A stretch of DNA of 64,000 bases from Gymnothorax reevesii. Lineage: Eukaryota; Chordata; Actinopteri; Anguilliformes; Muraenidae. A program made the translations under genes and the position numbers. This document shows, piece by piece, positions 24,363-34,729 of this stretch; the stretch's first letter is position 1; each line of letters starts with the position of its first letter. The DNA is taken from contig CM056583.1 of the NCBI GenBank assembly GCA_029721435.1, positions 49,455,620 to 49,519,619 of the forward strand, read 5' to 3'. The notes beneath the pieces are model-generated. The model was not told the origin of the DNA, ran no database searches, and saw nothing but the letters and a program-made list of their open reading frames with translations.

Positions 24363-24840
24363 GCAAATGCTGGTCATTCCGATGCAGTAAGTAAACCATT
24401 ACCTCGGGCAATTTCCGAAAAGGTCGTTTAGCCTGGAGCTTTTGCCCCTCCATCATATACCAGAAACTGTTCGTTACTACATGCTAACGACACACTACAG
24501 TTATGCACACGAACCAGCAGGTCCTTATAACACACACCTAAGCAGTCCATAAGCTGTTGGTCCACTTTTAGCTGCTCCTCACTGTCCAAACTCGGTCTAA
24601 ACTCAGACTCACTGGATTTCTACGGTCTCCAGTCTACACTTGGGTATGTCGACCCATTCTACAAATGTGTCTGCATGGGGTGGATTCTAGCTTTCCCTGC
24701 ATCCTAGCTATGGAGTAGAAACACCGCTGTACTCACCACTGTTGCCGTAGGTGAATAGCAAATTTGTGCTTGAGCTGCCAGACTTTCACACTGCGTCCTC
24801 CACTTTCGCCGCTGCGTTTATTAGAACAAGTTCATTTCAT

Positions 24841-24905
24841 TAGATCTATACACATACATAACATAACATGAATGGCGAGAACAGGCGGTTCAGCCCAACT
24901 GCGGA
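24841..24905 (-). mobile_element. CR1/L2-type LINE 3' tail fragment
   Basis: The reverse complement reads GGGCTGAACCGCCTGTTCTC then GCCATTCATGTTATG, the same 3' tail family as 9440-9480. Only the tail is left. Confidence 0.6.
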
Positions 24906-25283
24906 ATTTCTCCACCGGTTCTTTATCAGTTGGTAGACTTCTCTCACGTTTCACTCTGGGGAGGCGGACCCAGAAAACTGCATTCTGCAGCCTCATCTCC
25001 GCCCAACTCCACCCTCCACAGAGCTGGCCAATCAGGAGAAAGTGGGCACACGGGAAGTGGGGGCCATAGCGGAAGAGCCACCCCAATGAGGCCTTTCAGG
25101 GAAAGACTACAATGTACTACAAATGATAGTCCATTGTCCGTAACATAGTCCAATGATAGTTTTTTGAGGATGGCAGTATGAGCTTAATAAGCTGTTTTTG
25201 GAGTTTGAACAATCAGGAGTACTCTAGGGGAGTCCAAGATCAAAATATCACCATGGAAATGTAGCAAAATAGGTCTCCTTTAA

Positions 25284-26807
25284 ATCAGGTAAAGGTTGAC
25301 TGGATGATGATTGTGATTGCCATTGGTGAGCCTAATTTTTCCGAATAATAAATAATAATGGTATTGATGATTGACGCATGATTTATCCATGGCGTAATAA
25401 CATAATTAGCATAACACGTCCAGCTACTAGTTGTGCCTCGTTATACTTGTAACTGTAATGTGGTCATTCTGAAAATGGTAGTAGTATATATTACATTACA
25501 GATTTATTGTTATTTTAAGATGAATTACATGTTTGATAACCATATCAATAAAATTATTAATATCATCATAAAAAATAATTACACATGAATAAACCACTTT
25601 TCATTATCGGATGGGGTTCTTGGAATTATATTTTTATTGCCTGCCCCTGTCTTGCATTAAACTGGCCAACTAGATAAGTGATGAAGCTAGCATGCATTTC
25701 TTTAAACTTTTGTATTATGGTCATTTGCTGAGGATAATGAGAAAATTAAAGCCAAAAAAAAAGTAATTATATGCGGTTTATCCAGCAAATATCTTACTGG
25801 CAAGTTACATCTAGCTAAGCATGGTTGAGGTCATTCATACAGTATGTACAAAGTTTGGATATTTAAACATAGCATACCATTAGCTTAGTTAAAATGTGCT
25901 GCTAGCAATGCACGGCCTGTAATTCATGTTCATATAATTTCAGTAGAAACAGATTATTTTCATTTATGTGTATGGGCTAATGCTCGAGGAGGTGCCATTA
26001 TCAGAACGTAATGGACAACATGAAGCAATAGAGCTACCTGATTATTTTCTGTTAATGTACATCTTGAAGGGCATTATCCTGATTATACTGTGTTCACTAG
26101 CCAATTTAAAAAAATTTGTTCATTGTATTTTCATACATTTTCCAAATAAAATTATTAGTTTTTCCTGAAGCCATAACTCAGTTTTTCGGGAGATAAACTA
26201 GTCTGCTCAGCTCATTGAACGCCATTTGGCTCTGCTATGGGAAAGCCAATGTTAAGCTTGCGAGATTAAATGGCATCATAAGTCAATTCCCATTGTTTTT
26301 GTCAATCGGCCGATCAGCGAGCCGCACCTACGCAAACAAACCAAATAGAAGGATTATCTACGCGTGTCCACAAAACATTGGTTGATGAATGAAACTGGTC
26401 ATGTGACAATGCAAGATGTCAACAAAAGCAAGTGATTTGTTTGTAAACATTGGACGTTCAACGTCCCGTCTGAGAATCGACTTTAGGTTCCCTTTAAAGT
26501 TAGTAGCATTGCACACAATTTTCAAATAGTTAATATCATTTAATATGATATCAGTCAATATCCAACCAAGTGATTTGAGCTTCTATCGTGAAGAAAAGCA
26601 TCAACCTGTAACTTTGCTCCACAGATGGGAATAATATAGTGACACTACTTAGAAATAAAAAGACTGAATCAAGTTTCATTTTGCACTGAACAATGCAAAG
26701 ACCTACAACTGGAAAACTAGTCCTATATGCTTCAGTTGGCTTAGCTGTCTTATTGCCTCCACCGAGGATGACATGTTTTACCCTTAGTTTGTGGATATCT
26801 TTTGTTT
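25284..26807. other. Intergenic, unassigned
   Basis: AT-rich sequence with no ORF that I recognise and no element with visible ends. Confidence 0.5.
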
Positions 26808-26809
26808 TA

Positions 26810-27373
26810 CACTGCCTGTCCAAAAAAAAAGTCACCGTTTTGAAATAAATGAACAAATTCTTTGATTGGATCATTATTGCGGTTTAATTTGTTTAAACAT
26901 ATTAATATGTTTCAGCTGGCAATAATCATTTTAACCCTGACTGATGAAGTGTGCTGGTACTAATTTCTTTAAAAAAATCATGTCGGAATACACATCCCTT
27001 GATGGTGGAAATGATGTTCCAGTATTTCAGAACGGGCAAGTTATTGGCCTGTATCTTGCAAAAAAAACCATGAATGAGAAAAACAAGTATGAGGAATCAT
27101 TTTCACAGACAAATTTGCCACCACAACGTCCTGACCTTAAGCACATTAAAAGTTATTGGGGTGTGCTCAAGAAAGACCACCTTGTGGTTCAACCATTTTG
27201 TCGAGAAGACAAGATATCGGCCAAAAATTATGGCATTTCTGAGCAAAAATAAATGTTCTGGAATTGCATATGGCAATTAAAACAATGACGAGATGAATTT
27301 GCACCGTAATCAAAGCTACAGGGGTTCCAAATAAATATCTGAGTGTGCGACTTTTTTTTTTGGACGGGCAGTG
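26810..27373 (+). mobile_element. Short Tc1/mariner derivative with transposase remnant
   Basis: The ends CACTGCCTGTCCAAAAAAAA and (reverse complement of the right end) CACTGCCCGTCCAAAAAAAA are inverted repeats flanked by TA at 26808-26809 and 27374-27375. Inside, the frame from 26944 keeps LPPQRPDLKHIKSYWGVLKK, the region around the third catalytic residue of a Tc1 transposase, where the Glu position reads Lys. Most of the gene is deleted. Confidence 0.8.
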
Positions 27374-27375
27374 TA

Positions 27376-27720
27376 TTTGTTAGCAACATTACAGAAAAAA
27401 AATTTGACAGAATTTTGTAATCTTTTTACAAACTGTGTGTATTGGCCCAGCTTAGTATTGATTTCATTTTGGGAGTGATCCAGGTCGAATTCTGAATCCA
27501 GAATTTTTTCAAAGGATTCTTCGCCGTTGCAGAAGACTGTTGGAAGATGGGGCAATATATGCCATACATCTGAAAATACACTCTATGCTAGTACAATTCA
27601 GTGTGGCAGAACTCTGCCAATAATGGAAATAAGATTTTTGCCCTTGCAAATGTGCATGTCACAGAAGAATGGACTATTTACCTAGGTGGACGTCTACATA
27701 CTCAGAGTGCTTCTGCTTTT
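27376..27720. other. Intergenic, unassigned
   Basis: No recognisable feature. Confidence 0.5.
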
Positions 27721-29403
27721 TAGCTTACTGGCCATATGGACCGATAAGCTATTATCGTGGTGTGTCGTTCGTCGTCCATCGTCCTTCATCCAGAACATTT
27801 CTTATCCTTTTTCTGGCCTGATGAATTTACGTGTAAATTGGCAATAACATACTACTAGACCATATCTTCAGACCTATTTCTCAGATTTTTGATTGAATCA
27901 TTTTTGTCCATTTTATGGGCCCTTAAACTTTTGGCTCTAATGTTCATTTCTCAAATCATTTCTCAAAAACAGCGCGATGAATATTTTTCTAAATCAGGCA
28001 ATCAACTTACCTTGGTACCGTCAATGCACAGTGCGAGCGCCATTTTGATTGAATTGACGGAAGTTGGTCTATTGGGGGCAGTGTACTTTATGAATACGCA
28101 AAATGGCCTGTGGAGGCCAAATGGTTGCAGATAGAGATTAAGTTTGTATTACTGACCTATAGGAAGTAATATATGACTCATATTTTGGCTGTGTTAAAGT
28201 TGACCTCAGATGACCTTGAAAGGTCCAACTTAAGGTCAAGCAAAATGTTACAAATTTTCAAGGTTTCTAGGCTTGGACGATATTGAAGATTGGGAACATA
28301 TGTGCATTGAACACATATAGGAAGTCATGTATGAACTTTCATCTGGTAGCCTTAAACTTGACAACGGCGACCTTTGAAGGTCGAACTTCACATAGTGAAA
28401 TTTTAATTACTTCTATCACCCGAACTATTATAGATAGGTTTGTATTGCGGCCATATTGGAAGTAATGTATGAAGTTTCATTGGGTGACCTTGAACGGCCA
28501 AACTGTACAGTGAAATTTCAATGACTTGTATCAGCAAAATCGTTTCAGATTGATTGTAGGTTTGTATTGGAGAAGTATAGGAGGTCACATATGAACTTTC
28601 ATTTGGTGACCTTCATATTGACTTTCGAAGGTCTAACTTGACCTAGAGAAAATTCAATGACTTCTATCACTGAAAAGGTCACAGATGGAGCCAAGGTTTG
28701 TGTTACTGACATTGGAAGTCACAAATGAACTTTCATTTGGTGACATTCAGCTTGACTGTTCATGACATTCGAAGGTCAAACTTGACATAATACAATTACA
28801 ATGACTTGTCTTGCCAAAACGGTCATAGATGGAGTCTATGTTTGTATTACAGACATATTGGAAGTCATATATGAACTTTCATTTGCTGACCTTTATATTG
28901 ACCTTCAAAGGTCAAATGTGACCTAGTGAAAATTCACTGACTTGTATCACTAAAACTGTCACAGGTGGAGCCTAAGTTTGTGTTACTGACATCTAGGAAG
29001 TTGCATATGAACTTTCTTTTGGTGACATTCAACTTGACTGTCAGTGACCTTTGAGGGTCAAACTCCACAGTGAAATTACAATGACTTGTAACACCAAAAT
29101 GGTCACAGATTGTGCCAAGCTTTGTATAGAGACATTTAGAAAGTCATATATGAAGTCCATTTGCTGACCACAACTTCACATTCTGTGACCTTTAAAGTTC
29201 ACAATTGACATATTGAATATATGATATATTGACATGACTTGTTTCAACAAAACTTCTTCAGAGCTTAAGATTGAATAACAGAAGGTCTTATAAATGTATG
29301 TGAACTTTTATTGAGTGACTGTGACATTGATTTTCATTGATTTAAATGTCATGACATTTTCCTAACTTGTATCATCGCTGTAAGACTGCTTGCCGGTAAG
29401 CTA
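27721..29403. mobile_element. TIR-bounded element carrying a minisatellite array
   Basis: TAGCTTACTGGC at 27721 and its near-perfect inverse GCCGGTAAGCTA at 29392-29403 form short terminal inverted repeats. The interior is mostly the tandem array at 28160-29260. No coding sequence is recognised and no target duplication is clear. The superfamily is unassigned. Confidence 0.5.
28160..29260 (+). repeat. Minisatellite, about 8 units of roughly 120-145 bp
   Basis: Each unit contains ATGAACTTTCATTTGGTGAC, then GACCTTYRAAGGTC, then AATGACTTGTATCAC and CAAAA-GGTCACAGATGGAG. The ATGAA anchor recurs at about 28331, 28468, 28591, 28725, 28871, 29007 and 29150. Units are diverged, so the array is old. 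Confidence 0.85.
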
Positions 29404-31902
29404 CTATTTTTTAAAATTAAATTTGTCCTTAAGATTTATTGTGAAATTTGATATTGGCAAGTCCAGCATAGTGGCCTTCGAAGGAAGGTGTTTGACTGCT
29501 GGGGACTGGCCGAGCACTGCTAGTCTTCAAGAGTCGGGACAGCTGACTGGGCAGAATCCTTTTTCTCTGTGGGGGGATTTGCTTAGAGAAATCAAGAAAA
29601 ATACAAGGAACTGGTGAAAGAAACTCTACCAGACATCCATGAATATTATCAGCAGATGGTGACAAGGGGTCTGTAGTTGGTGATATAGGGGGATCATGAC
29701 GTTGTATTTGTTGACAAAGGTGGGTGGGGAAAGGACCTCGCCCTATCCATCTGCATGATTAGTCGCCTATGCTATGCGTAGTACTCAAGAAGTCTGACTG
29801 AATATGCATCAAATACACAGATCCCCCACCACGGGATGGCTGGCATCTAGCCTCTGAACAAAACACGATGAAGGGATGGACAGACAGACAGACAGGAGGA
29901 CAGATGGAAGTATGAAAAGGCACAAGTATACAACAACATGTATGTTGAGAAATTCTTGAACATTTTAAGAGTTCTGGCCTGGAAAAGAAGCGTGATGGAC
30001 GGACATATGGAAGGACAGCACTCATTCCTACATCCCCCACTGACTTCGTGGATCAGGATAATGATCATTTACGACACTCTTTGAAATAGAAACTTGATAT
30101 TCCCATGGTAAGAGGAATTGTTTTTATACGAGGTGATTCTTGTACCTGTAATGTGAGCAACATAAAATCAGTAATGCGTCTTTTTTTTTTTTTGTGCCTC
30201 CTGTGACTGTGAAAACAGGTCAGTGATTTATGCTCATTGCTTGCTTCTGTTACAAATGAACCTTTATCACCTAAAATGTCAATCAATATTGTATCATCTT
30301 TAGGTCCACAAGAATCAAAGAGCACATTTACGGGAAAAAAATGCCGTGAACCTTTTGCATAATGCGAGTAATGCTGACAAAAATGTTCTATAAAAACAAC
30401 AAAGAGATCTTCCTCAGGTTGTCCTATCTGGTCCTCTGCATTGATTAAATGTTATCATGATGTAGAAATAAGAATGTTTAGTTCCATCACAAAACAGGAA
30501 GATGGCTTTATTCAAGTGTAACTTCCAGGAAATGTAACATGAATAATGCTGGAATTGCACATTTGTATGACATGGTTTTCTCTGTTAGATTAGCTCCATC
30601 TGTTCTAGTGGACTGAACGAGTGATACAGATGTTAGCATTCCATTGATTTTTCTTTTAGGGACAAATCTTTTTTTTCCCCTAGATTTGAACAGTCATGAA
30701 CCATAGTTCACTGTCTGCACACCTGCCGACCTGCGAGCGACCTCTGGTGTTTCCAGAGCAACCTTTCCATTGATTCACAAAACCAATAGTTAACGTTAAA
30801 TATGAGGGTAAAATGTATTTTGATGAGGTACATGTAAAGGTTTCATCAAGTAACATTCAGTATGTTTGTGGGTTGGGATGCTGTTCATTTTTGCTGTCAT
30901 ATATTTGGTATTACACACACGTAATACAGCTTTCTTGCGTTGCAGTTGGTCAGATTCTATTAATTTGCAAACTTCAACCAATATTTATGCAACAGCAACT
31001 TTGGCAATCTTGCGGTAACCGGCCACTACTAGTGTTAGCTTCTGGTTGGTGGTCTATTAAAGTCAATGGGGTGAATAATTTGTTAACTAGCATGCCAACG
31101 ATTTTTGCCAGTTAAGTAACAAGTTACACATGTAAATGCTATTGTAGAAACTAAAATTTATTACTTTGATGGCGAAAAAGTGTTAGCATGTTAGCTGGTG
31201 AATTATTGATCCCACTGACTTGAATAGACTGCCAACTAGAAGTTAACGCTTTTTTTAAATTATTTTTATTTTTACAAATAATACATTGTTGACTTTGACA
31301 TTTATGGGATAAATAGGATATCAAATTCAAGAGCCCAAGATATCATTTATGAAACTTGAGTAGTAATTTTCATTTATTCATTTATTAACATTTATCAACA
31401 AAAATTGCTGAACTTGTTTCCCAAATTTGACATCTCAGACTCCCTCATTAGAGGTCCTCTATGTACTAAGGACGTACCAATAGTTGAGTGGAAAGTTTGA
31501 TTGCGAAGTTCTTTTTTATATATACTGTAATGATGGAGTTAGCATTTGCTCAGGCAGTTCCTGCACCTCACCACAAAACATATCATTTGGGATCAGGTGT
31601 ATTGTTTCATATGTTATGAATTAAATCTAATAGGCACTCAGCACTTTATCATCTCCGTAGTCATATATCATCTCACCACCACACACTTAAGTGATGCAAC
31701 GGCAGCCATTCTGCACCAGAATGCTTACCACACGTCAGCTCGAGGTGGAGAGGGAAATGATGAATCGCATAGCCATTAAAACTGGGGATGATTAGATGGC
31801 CAGGTGAAAGAGCCAACTTGGAAATTTAACCAGGGCACTGAGGAACCCCCAACTCTTGTCAAAAGGTGACAAAGGATCTTGACACAGCGAGTTTATTTGG
31901 TT
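29404..31902. other. Intergenic, unassigned
   Basis: No gene or element with ends is visible. A short GACAGACAGACAGAC tract lies near 29880. Confidence 0.5.
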
Positions 31903-32162
31903 TATTATCCCCCGCTACGCGAATGCGCGAAGCGGCGGGACATAGTATTCATGACTGTCCGTCCGTCTGTACGTACGTCCCGAATCCTTGTCAGCGAGAT
32001 ATCTCAAGAAGAAATTGACGGATTTCTTTCAAATTTCATGTCAACATGTATTAGGGTGGTGCCCCGGCGCCAGTCGATTTTGGTGACCTTCGCGTCACTC
32101 TCAAGGTTACACCGAGACACTGTTCATTTTGAAACGATTTGCCATTTCCTGGCGGGGGACTA
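31903..32162. repeat. Short GC-ended repeat element
   Basis: It starts TTATCCCCCGCTACGCG and ends GGCGGGGGACTAA, giving an inverted TTA(T/G)CCCCCGC-type terminus. The interior has CCGTCCGTCTGTACGTACGT. It is more CpG-rich than its flanks. The class is unknown to me. Confidence 0.4.
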
Positions 32163-33954
32163 AGACACGTTAGTGGCAAATACTTGTCCATGTTTATTTT
32201 TTACAATTTGTTTGTGTTAATATCCTTTGGCAGCATTGTACTGTATACTGCATGCCAAAAAAAATTTTGAATTGAAAACTTAACTGAGTCAGGTCTTCGG
32301 TTGAACGTCTCATCAAACACACAGCATCTCCTTCAGCCCAGTGTCCCCATCGCTGCACTATGACATTGGGGATTATTTCCCCAGAGGGAAGACTGCCACG
32401 TATGGGCCCATCAACACCACTCCCTGCAGCAACATAGTTTTGCCAGAGTTCTCTCATCTAAGTACTAACTAAACCCACAACTGCTATGTATCAGTTATGC
32501 AGCTGGAACAGATGGAGCAGTGGTATGGCTGCTGGTGGGTGAACGTTCGCATTAGTCCTGGAAGACCTGCTATACTAATTGATTGCACTTGGATAAACAG
32601 TGTTTTGGCATCCTGCTGAAGTTTCTTTAATGTATCGTCCAATCTGGATTGATTATTTACTGCTATGGTGCCAACTGGCTAGGATACCATACATTTCAAT
32701 TGGCATACAACTACTTTGGGAGGGTGGGAGCATTTATCAAAGGATGCACAGCTTCAGCATGCATTAGCAAAGCAGAGCCCCAAATTATTTTATTCCATCT
32801 GTTTGCTTTTCCTTGCATAGTGCCGTGTGCCTTGGGACGTAAGCAAGCTGATACAGGTTGAAAAACATTAATGGCTGATTAAATGCTTTTTCTTAATTCC
32901 ATTGGCATTTAGCTGCCATTCTTATCCAGAGTGACTTACAGATCAAGCGCTCAAGCCAATGATCAGGCATGACGGTGGAGCAACAGCTAATGGCTTTGTT
33001 AGTTGGAAGAGACGCCAAATGTGAATGGAAAGCCTGGGCTGAGAGCAGCGGAGGACCAGATGTCTGGGCTGTGAAGCTAAGAGCCCTGACTGCTGTGTGT
33101 CAGCTGACTTGTGATCTCACCAGGTTTGGGAACCACTGCTGTTGGAGTTTGATAATGTTGACATTATTGATTAAATGATTGTATTTATTTATTTATTTAT
33201 TTTTACTGCGGTTCCTTTAGTCATATAATATTAATTGCACACTGCTGGAAGATCTTCAAATGTTCAGTGTGGTAAATTTGCAATAGTGGAGGAAATTAAT
33301 AAATTAGCATAAGTTTTCGCATGAGTCTCAAGAATTGTCATTGGTGTATTTATATTGATGCGGATACTCAACCATGTATGTATTTATATTGGTAGGGATA
33401 CTACATTATGATTATTTATTTATTTTTTTAGACACATAACTGAAATTCTGGAGTTGCAGAGGAATGCTAGACTAGCAGAAGCATGATTACTGAGAGACAT
33501 TGATAGTATTGCAAAAGACATTTTGCCATGGTATGAGCCTTTGTGGGAAGTGATCCCTTGTTAAGCACTACAAAGCTCTGCCAAGCCTTAGATACTGTAA
33601 TCCAAGATTCCTGGAATAACTTTTCTGAAGAAAAGAGCCACAGTGATTTTTGAATGACATGCAATTCTCACTGGGCCTACTGCAAGTTGGCATCACACCA
33701 GTCATTGTTTACTTCTATAGTTAATTTATCACAATTTTATACAAGAGTTTCATGGGTAAAGTTTTAGGGTTGATTTGAGTCATTTTTTTTACTACATTTT
33801 GCATAGTTAGTCAGTATTGGTCAGCAGGTGGTGGTGCATGTTGTAACACTGCAATAAGATGGAAGTTTGCCTAATAGAAGGCCAAGAATAAGTCAATTTC
33901 ATCACTTTCGAACCACAATACATGACATAGGGCATTTTTTTTTCATTTTTGATG
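32163..33954. other. Intergenic, mostly unassigned
   Basis: Holds a degenerate copy of the common fish motif (CATTTAGCTGCCATTCTTAT near 32908) and TTTA/ATTT tracts near 33182-33206 and 33410-33428. No gene seen. Confidence 0.5.
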
Positions 33955-33962
33955 GTTTAAAG

Positions 33963-34721
33963 CATGGACTGTATAAAAAGATGGATGAAGCAACTGTGAC
34001 GTCACCCACTGGTTTCCGAACACCATAAAGGAAGCCTTGATTTCGGCAATTTGAATCGCGCCATCTTGTCATTTTGAAATCGGATGTGATTTCTATTGGA
34101 CAAGAGCAAGAATCAAAATCCGGGGAGGGACGTGAGAGATGGATTTGACTGTATCAGACAAGGACCAGAGGATAGCCATGCCTCTAAAGCAGGGGTGTCC
34201 AATCTTTTCCGTAAAGGACCGGTGTGGGTGCAGGTTTTTGTCCTAGCCAGCAGTGCTACTGCCCCTGACTCCACTAATTAACTAATCCTGGGTCTCAATC
34301 AGAACCTTGGTGGGTAGAATCAGGTGTGTTACTGTTGGGCTCTAACAAAAACCAGCACTCACACTGGCCCTTTCTGGATAAGATTGGAAACCCCTGCTCT
34401 AAAGCATATTCTGAATTTATTCTTTATTCTAGTCTACTTGGGACCATAATTTACAAAAATAAACATTATGATATATCGAAGGAGACTTGAAACTTGCTTT
34501 AGCTACCATAAGATAATGTGAAAAAAAATATTATTTAAATGAAAAATAAGGTGGGAAAGAAGGGTAATTTTTTCATAGACTTTTATAGCATTGAACTTCT
34601 TTCTGCATCCACCGACGTCGCCATCTGCTGGCCATTGAATATAATGCCATTTTACGGTATTTCTGCATGGGCTTCATTTTTCAGACCAGAGTGCTGCGTC
34701 CATCGTTTTATGCAGTCTATG
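33963..34721. mobile_element. hAT-type MITE, copy 1, with nested insertion
   Basis: The ends CATGGACTGTATAAAAAGAT and (reverse complement) CATAGACTGCATAAAACGAT are inverted repeats flanked by the exact 8-bp duplication GTTTAAAG (33955-33962, 34722-34729). A second copy of the family lies at 60280-60741 without the internal insertion. There is no coding capacity. Confidence 0.85.
34190..34396. mobile_element. 207-bp hAT MITE nested in the 33963-34721 MITE
   Basis: The ends CAGGGGTGTCCAATC and (reverse complement) CAGGGGTTTCCAATC are near-perfect inverted repeats. They are flanked by the exact 8-bp duplication CTCTAAAG (34182-34189, 34397-34404). The homologous copy at 60280-60741 has an empty site (AGAAG|CATATTCTGG at 60422-60436), which confirms the boundaries. 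Confidence 0.9.
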
Positions 34722-34729
34722 GTTTAAAG

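Larger units (their letters stand above)
21718..25279. mobile_element. Kolobok-like transposon with TTAA target duplication
   Basis: The left end AGGGGTATTTTGC and the right end (reverse complement AGGAGACCTATTTTGC) are similar apart from 3 extra bases, and each is flanked by TTAA (21714-21717 and 25280-25283). Kolobok elements have TTAA duplications and transposases with THAP domains, and a THAP relic lies at 22205-22480. The interior also has a 780-bp-period direct duplication, a hAT-like end at 21840-21925 and a LINE tail at 24841-24905. The left end is short, so the assignment is moderate. Confidence 0.55.
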
